Positions 59,789 through 64,000 of a DNA stretch of 64,000 nt are shown here, one piece after another. The number at the start of each line of letters is the position of its first letter. The stretch's first letter is position 1. The DNA comes from Methylobacterium tarhaniae (GTDB taxonomy: Bacteria; Pseudomonadota; Alphaproteobacteria; Rhizobiales; Beijerinckiaceae): positions 1 to 64,000 of the forward strand of contig NZ_LABZ01000013.1 of assembly GCF_001043955.1 (NCBI RefSeq). The letters are read 5' to 3'. Position numbers and translations under genes: made by a program. The notes beneath the pieces are model-generated. The model had not been told where the DNA came from. It did not search any database and was given only the letters and a program-made list of their open reading frames with translations.

Positions 59789-60175
59789 TCAGATCCTGTT
59801 CAGCTCTCGGATCAGGTGCTCAGGCCAGACGGCCTGCATGATCGCCCGAAATGAAAGTGGGCCCGACGCACAGGTATCGGGAGCCAGCCGCCGCCTGATC
59901 GACGCGGGAATCGGCGCCGTGCGCTTGACCAAGTCCGTGAGGGCGTCCTCGGCGGCTTTGATCGTCGCCGGCGAAGGATTGATGAGGGCGATGTCGATCG
60001 CCTGCTCGGTCGCATCCCACAGTTCCGGGGCGGCCGTCCTGCTCACGTCCAGGAGGCGGGCGCTATGCAAGGCGTCGTAAGCCTGTATGACCGTTTCGAT
60101 ACGCGCGAGACCGAACTCGGGATGCTCGACATCGGTCCATATGACGACGGCCCGGCTGAATTCATACGCGGACAC
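59789..60175 (-). CDS. Hypothetical protein
   Basis: 128 aa, soluble, mainly helical (VVIWTDVEHPEFGLARIETV, DATEQAIDIALINPSPATIK, AAEDALTDLVKRTAPIPA). I do not recognise the family. GTG at 60175 is chosen for GGAGG five nt upstream. Amino-acid composition is balanced, unlike a shadow frame, so it is likely real. Confidence 0.6.
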   Translation of the reverse strand: MSAYEFSRAVVIWTDVEHPEFGLARIETVIQAYDALHSARLLDVSRTAAPELWDATEQAIDIALINPSPATIKAAEDALTDLVKRTAPIPASIRRRLAPDTCASGPLSFRAIMQAVWPEHLIRELNRI

Positions 60176-60593
60176 AGGCGCCTCCAAGGTGTCGTTTGGA
60201 GAAACAACCCTTGGTTGATTTTCTGGTTCGAGTAGAAACGAAGGCGTCGCGCTCGTGCCTTCGGGATCATTAATGAGGAAAACGGTATTTTAAGCAAATC
60301 GAAGCGGAGGTGCGATGCACGCGGCCGCGCATTACAGCCTCATTCAGAGAAGACAGGTCGTATAGGGATATCCAGGCTCCGCGGCGAATGACGGCATCAT
60401 CCGCCGGCTCGGGACGGGAACGGCTTGCGCGGTCTTGCTCCAGGCAAAGAGCGGAGCCCGAGCGGGTGCCCCCAGCTCGCCACGCCGGCTCTGCGCCAGG
60501 GACCATGGATCGCAAACGGCATGGCAGCGCGCGAGGGCCTCTCGCTCGGTGAAGAAGGCCGTCGCGACGCGGACCGATCCAACAGCGTATTGA
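60176..60593. other. Intergenic region in the small-gene block
   Basis: 418 bp, no convincing gene on either strand. Moderately AT-rich at 60195-60290. Confidence 0.4.
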
Positions 60594-60728
60594 TCAGCCC
60601 AGCCGTGCGCCCTCATGCGCCAGGTAGGCCACGGCCTGGCCGTGGGTCAGCCCCGAGGCGAGGACGTCGCTGCCGCAATAGATCGTGTAGGTGCCGTCCT
60701 CGGTCCCGACGATGCGGATCTCAGGCAT
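60594..60728 (-). CDS. 44-residue small protein, paralogue of the 50-residue protein
   Basis: Sequence begins MPEIRIVGTEDGTYTIYCG and continues SDVLASGLTHGQAVAYLAHE. ATG 60728 follows AGAGGAGC at good spacing. The pattern MPxIR, DG, GS, L, Q, LA is shared with the small plus-strand gene at 61300, so the pair are related. Likely folds as two strands and a helix. Function unknown. Confidence 0.65.
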   Translation of the reverse strand: MPEIRIVGTEDGTYTIYCGSDVLASGLTHGQAVAYLAHEGARLG

Positions 60729-60917
60729 GGAGCGCTCCTCTGAGAAGCGGCTGCACGAACGCAACTGCGCCACGATACTCCGATCGGAGCGGAAGAGCGA
60801 GTCGGTCCGTCACCGATCTTCGCCCTCTCACGCAACATGACACGCAACACGGCTGCAATGGCGAAGCTTTACACGCCCCACATCGACGGTCACCCGAGAC
60901 CTGCAGGGGATAACGCG

Positions 60918-61091
60918 ATGCTGAACATCATCCGGATCTTCGCCGCCACCGCCATCCTGACTGCGTGGAGCCACGTGGCCCCCGTCACGGCGGCGCACAT
61001 CGTTCCGATCGATCCGCCGAGCCACGCGGCGATGGCCGTCGCTGCCGACGCGCGGAGCTGTCCGCTGCGGGCTTGGCCCTATATCGGCTGA
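60918..61091 (+). CDS. Small exported protein with CPLRAWPY motif
   Basis: 57 aa. Signal peptide MLNIIRIFAATAILTAWSHV with cleavage around VTAAH; mature end ARSCPLRAWPYIG. A Cys-x-x-x-x-WPY ending is frequent in tiny secreted proteins of Rhizobiales as I recall. ATG 60918 preceded by AGGGGAT. Function unknown. Confidence 0.6.
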   Translation: MLNIIRIFAATAILTAWSHVAPVTAAHIVPIDPPSHAAMAVAADARSCPLRAWPYIG

Positions 61092-61299
61092 CGCCGCGGG
61101 AGCGGGGCGCGATCCCGTCCTTGATCGTGCCGCATGGTCCGCGACGGGGAGGTATCCGCTTCGTCGACCACCATCCCGGCCTGCACCACCGCTCTCCTGC
61201 TGGCCGCGAGCCGATGGGTTCCCTCGCTGGACGGGGGCCGGTTCCGGCACGATGCTCGCATCCGAACGTTTCCCTCCTGATCGGAGAAGGAGCTTTGTC

Positions 61300-61452
61300 G
61301 TGCCGGACATTCGCAAACAGCGAAGCTACGATGGCCGCTGGATGGTATTCATCGGCAGTCAGATCATCGTTTCGGACCTGAGCGACGCCCAGGTCGAAGC
61401 CCTGCTTGCATCCTATCGCCGGGTCGTCCTGGACGGCGGCAAGGCGGAGTGA
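61300..61452 (+). CDS. 50-residue small protein, paralogue of the 44-residue protein
   Basis: GTG start at 61300 has AAGGAG 7 nt upstream. The sequence, MPDIRKQRSYDGRWMVFIG then SQIIVSDLSDAQVEALLASY, aligns with the 44-residue protein: MP[ED]IR, DG, GS, S-L, Q, LA. Both lack signal peptides. Function unknown. Confidence 0.65.
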   Translation: MPDIRKQRSYDGRWMVFIGSQIIVSDLSDAQVEALLASYRRVVLDGGKAE

Positions 61453-61467
61453 GGGCAGGGCGCGGCC

Positions 61468-61719
61468 TCAACACATCCCTTTCCTGTCCTCGATCTGCTT
61501 GAGCGCAGCAAGCTCTCGTCCCAGCTCGAGGAGCAGCATATCTGTCAGTCTCAGCAAGAACGGCTTTTCCAACTCTGCAATGTGATCGCGCATCGACAGG
61601 CACTGGTCGACGACGTGTTCCAACGGTTGCGGACGGGTTTCGGGTTCTGCCGTCAGATCAAGCAGCGTGATGGCTTCTGACGCTTCGGAACGAAGGGACG
61701 CAACTTTCTTGGCCTGCAT
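61468..61719 (-). CDS. Hypothetical protein
   Basis: 83 aa, strongly helical (ASEAITLLDLTAEPETRPQP, DQCLSMRDHIAELEKPFLLR, LTDMLLLELGRELAALKQI), soluble. ATG 61719 follows AGGGAGA. Unrecognised; possibly a small regulatory or coiled-coil protein. Confidence 0.6.
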   Translation of the reverse strand: MQAKKVASLRSEASEAITLLDLTAEPETRPQPLEHVVDQCLSMRDHIAELEKPFLLRLTDMLLLELGRELAALKQIEDRKGMC

Positions 61720-61972
61720 CACGATCTCCCTGAGCCGGACCCCAACAATGAAAAAGCGCCTAAAATGCAACCCAATGATCTGGCGTCACGTCTGCCGGTT
61801 GCACGTCGTCAATTCGCCTCGGCTCGAAGCGTTCCGCAACCCCTGTTAACAAACGCTATTCCAGGTTGCGGGGCGGGCCACCTAAAAAATGACCGGATCC
61901 CGAATGCCTTTCGACTGGCGATCGGATTGCCGCCGCGTCGTCGGCACCGCACGTTCCGCCTCGAGGAGCGTC

Positions 61973-62200
61973 ATGGACAAGAATGAAGAAGCCGGCCGCG
62001 TCATCGGCAGAACACTGGCCGACCGGCTACACCTGATCGAGAAGACGGTGGGATCGTCGTCGGAGTTCTCGCCGGAGGAAGAGTGTCTCGAGCTTGTTCG
62101 CGCTTTCAGCCGTATCGCCGATCGCCGGATTCGCCATCGCATCCTCACCCTCGTCCAAGCGTCGGCCGACCGAGAGATCAATTTCGATAAACATCAATAG
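61973..62200 (+). CDS. Hypothetical protein
   Basis: 75 aa, soluble, helical, with two segments AGRVIGRTLADRLHLIEKTV and AFSRIADRRIRHRILTLVQA. The second segment looks like a short DNA- or protein-binding helix pair. ATG 61973 preceded by GAGGAG. Function unknown. Confidence 0.6.
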   Translation: MDKNEEAGRVIGRTLADRLHLIEKTVGSSSEFSPEEECLELVRAFSRIADRRIRHRILTLVQASADREINFDKHQ

Positions 62201-62452
62201 ACATGTTTATCTGCGATGATCTGCGCCAGCCACTGGCTGTTTGGCGTCATCCGTCTGCATCTAAAAGTATCGTTGACGCATCGCGGTTCGCCTCACAGTT
62301 GCTTCTGCGTGCCATGGTCTGTCGCCCAATCCCGGCCGATGATGCCGTCCCGATTGCAGGGCCACCCTCTTCGTCGGGCCTGAGTGTGTCCTGTTCGCTG
62401 CTGCGCACCCGCACGGATCGCGGTAGGTGCACGCCGCGGGAGAACAGTTCGA

Positions 62453-62698
62453 ATGTGGCACACTGCCATCGGGTATTGGGCTGTCGCGGCCACATCTGCG
62501 ATCGTGATACGCCATTTCGGTGCGCCACGGGTGATGATCATCGTATTCGTGCTGTCGGGCATTGCAGCCTCGGTCGCGACGGGCTTTCAGGCGGGGGCCG
62601 GCCTGGTCGGGTCGCGGATCCCGGCGATCGCCGCAGGCCAGGAGCCGTCGCGCCCGGCCTTCTATCGGTCCACGCGCGAATGCGGCCCCTGGCAGTAA
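62453..62698 (+). CDS. Small membrane protein
   Basis: 81 aa with two likely membrane helices (AIGYWAVAATSAIVIRHF and VMIIVFVLSGIAASVATGFQ) and a short hydrophilic tail. ATG 62453 follows GGGAGAACAG. No family recognised; possibly an envelope small protein, but the frame could be a chance ORF. Confidence 0.45.
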   Translation: MWHTAIGYWAVAATSAIVIRHFGAPRVMIIVFVLSGIAASVATGFQAGAGLVGSRIPAIAAGQEPSRPAFYRSTRECGPWQ

Positions 62699-62990
62699 GG
62701 CCGCAGGTCGAAAGACGACGACCTTCGATTCCGTTCTCGAATCTTCGCCCGAGCCCAAGGTCTCGGATGTCTGGCCTTGGTATCGAACATCCGTGACCGG
62801 TCAACGGCCTCGTCGATCTCGGGCCTGCCGGAAGATCGACGTCGATGCGCCAGCATCCTGGGCTCAGTCGATCTCAGCTGCGCTCACGCAAGCGAGGACG
62901 GCGAGCGACGCGCATCCGTTTTGCCGCCGGGGCCGGTCGATCTCCGTCCTGTTGCCTGCTAGCGTGCCGGCAACGAACTCTTCAGGGGGG

Positions 62991-63392
62991 ATGGCGATGG
63001 CGGAAAGCGAACAGTTCGAGAAGGGACTCGAAGTCCGCCGGGCGGTACTCGGCGCGGCCTACGTCGATGGCAGCCTCGCCAAGGCCGACGACTTCATGAT
63101 GGCGTTCCAGCGAATCACCACGGAATGGTGCTGGGGCTATGCCTGGACGCGGGACGGGCTCGATCGCAAGACACGCTCGATGCTCAACCTCGCGATGCTG
63201 ACGGCCCTGTCGAAGCCCGCGGAGCTCAAGCTGCACGTCAAGGGTGCGCTCGCCAACGGCGTGAGCGTCGAGGAGATCAAGGAAATCCTGCTCCACGCCA
63301 CGGTCTATTGCGGCATTCCCGCCGGGCTCGAGGCGTTCAAGGCCGCGCACGAGGTGCTCAAGGCCGAAGGAGCCCTGCCCGACGAGACGTGA
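62991..63392 (+). CDS. Carboxymuconolactone decarboxylase family protein
   Basis: 133 aa. The CMD signature is complete: the RSMLNLAMLTAL helix and HVKGALANGVSVEEIKEILL followed by HATVYCGIPAGLEAFKAAHE. Homologues include 4-carboxymuconolactone decarboxylase (PcaC) in aromatic degradation. ATG 62991 or the in-frame ATG 62997, which has better spacing from GGGGGG. The next gene on the same strand is a hydroxyacid dehydrogenase family member, but the two are only 67 bp apart, so co-transcription is likely. Confidence 0.9.
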   Translation: MAMAESEQFEKGLEVRRAVLGAAYVDGSLAKADDFMMAFQRITTEWCWGYAWTRDGLDRKTRSMLNLAMLTALSKPAELKLHVKGALANGVSVEEIKEILLHATVYCGIPAGLEAFKAAHEVLKAEGALPDET

Positions 63393-63459
63393 CGGGCGGG
63401 CACGCGGCTCGCGGGGCGGCCCGCGCACGGTGAAGGACGACCAGGATCGGAACGGTGTC

Positions 63460-64000
63460 ATGAGCCTCGACCTCTCCTCCGCCCGGATCGCGTTCCTGGG
63501 CCTCGGCAAGATGGGCCTGCCCATGGCGAGCCGGCTCGTCGCGGCGGGCTGGACGGTCACGGGGTTCGATCCCTCCCCGGCGGCCCGCGAGGCCTTCGCG
63601 GCGACCGGCGGCGCGGCGGCGTCCTCGGCGAGGGAGGCGGCCGAGCAGGCCGCCCTCGTCGTGACGATGCTGCCGGACGGCAAGACCGTGCGCGCCGCCC
63701 TCACGGGGCCGGAGGGCGTCGCCGGGCGCCTCGCACCGGGCGCGATCGTGGTCGACATGAGCTCGTCGGCGCCGGTGGGCACGCGCGAACTGGCGCAAGA
63801 GCTCGCCGATGCGGGGATCGTGCTCCTCGACGCCCCGGTCTCGGGCGGGGTGAGACGCGCCGTCGACGGCACCCTCGCCATCATGGTCGGCGGGGACAAG
63901 ATCGCGGCCGCGACGGTGCGCCCGCTCTTGGAGCGCCTCGGCACCGCGATCTTCGAGACGGGCCCGATCGGCTCCGGCCACGCCATGAAGGCCTTGAACA
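63460..64000 (+). CDS. 3-hydroxyisobutyrate dehydrogenase family protein, partial
   Basis: 180 residues visible, truncated by the window end. NAD-binding motif IAFLGLGKMGLPMASRLVAA at the N-terminus, then MLPDGKTVRAAL, GAIVVDMSSSAPVGTRELAQ (catalytic region) and the DAPVSGGVRRAVDGTLAIMV signature. Members oxidise beta-hydroxyacids such as 3-hydroxyisobutyrate, tartronate semialdehyde or glycerate relatives. ATG 63460. It lies 67 bp after the CMD-family gene. Confidence 0.9.
   Translation, partial: MSLDLSSARIAFLGLGKMGLPMASRLVAAGWTVTGFDPSPAAREAFAATGGAAASSAREAAEQAALVVTMLPDGKTVRAALTGPEGVAGRLAPGAIVVDMSSSAPVGTRELAQELADAGIVLLDAPVSGGVRRAVDGTLAIMVGGDKIAAATVRPLLERLGTAIFETGPIGSGHAMKALN

Noticed and set aside
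61889-61972. 28-residue N-terminal extension of the 75-residue hypothetical protein
   Set aside because: No ribosome site precedes 61889, whereas GAGGAG precedes the ATG at 61973.

Overview
The window is a very GC-rich stretch of roughly 72% G+C with dense, often 4-bp-overlapping gene chains, many GTG/TTG starts, a repAB-type partition locus, a sodium/proton (Mrp/Pha) antiporter of the fused MrpAB type, and catabolic genes typical of Rhizobiales. A Methylobacterium or Methylorubrum-like alphaproteobacterium is the best guess. There is no rRNA, tRNA, insertion sequence or CRISPR array that I can see. The repAB locus with three centromere sites makes a secondary replicon or megaplasmid plausible, but no repC or other initiator gene is visible here.

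Layout. 1-8839 (minus): an extremely large exported multicopper oxidase followed, with GTGA overlap, by a beta-propeller-like exported protein cut by the window edge. 9372-10607: a Fic protein with its own inhibitory motif and a C-terminal winged helix, preceded by palindromes. 10588-14939 (minus): D-amino-acid dehydrogenase-like flavoprotein, IlvD/Edd dehydratase and a 2-hydroxyacid dehydrogenase. 15282-16487: an unrecognised leucine-rich protein. 16785-19143: an orphan TRAP substrate-binding protein and a monomeric-sarcosine-oxidase-type flavoenzyme. 19420-19896: Lrp/AsnC regulator. 20030-25185 (minus): complete peptide-type ABC importer (binding protein, two permeases, double ATPase) with a strong hairpin after the binding-protein gene.

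26237-36219: a cupin, two tandem two-domain GNAT acetyltransferases, an amine-oxidase/aldehyde-dehydrogenase/ornithine-cyclodeaminase-family operon, and a tartrate/malate dehydrogenase plus anion symporter divergent from a GntR/FCD regulator.

36520-43000 is the most interesting block: seven tightly packed plus-strand genes, five of which form the uncharacterised STM4015-STM4014-STM4013-STM4012-STM4011 set (leucine-rich protein, ATP-grasp enzyme, sulfatase/phosphatase-fold hydrolase, HemN-like radical SAM, second radical SAM), here preceded by a 98-residue protein and a DUF6745-type leucine-rich protein. Its product is unknown.

43402-45870 (minus): repB and repA with three identical parS palindromes at exact 34-bp spacing. 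46622-52673 (minus): seven-function Mrp antiporter operon in six genes (AB fused, C, D, E, F, G). 52976-58840: DUF1349 protein, YghU-type glutathione transferase, CaiB/BaiF CoA-transferase, a second orphan TRAP binding protein and an FAD monooxygenase. 59332-62698: a sparse region of small proteins, including two paralogous 44- and 50-residue proteins. 62991-64000: carboxymuconolactone-decarboxylase-family protein and a truncated 3-hydroxyisobutyrate-dehydrogenase-family gene.
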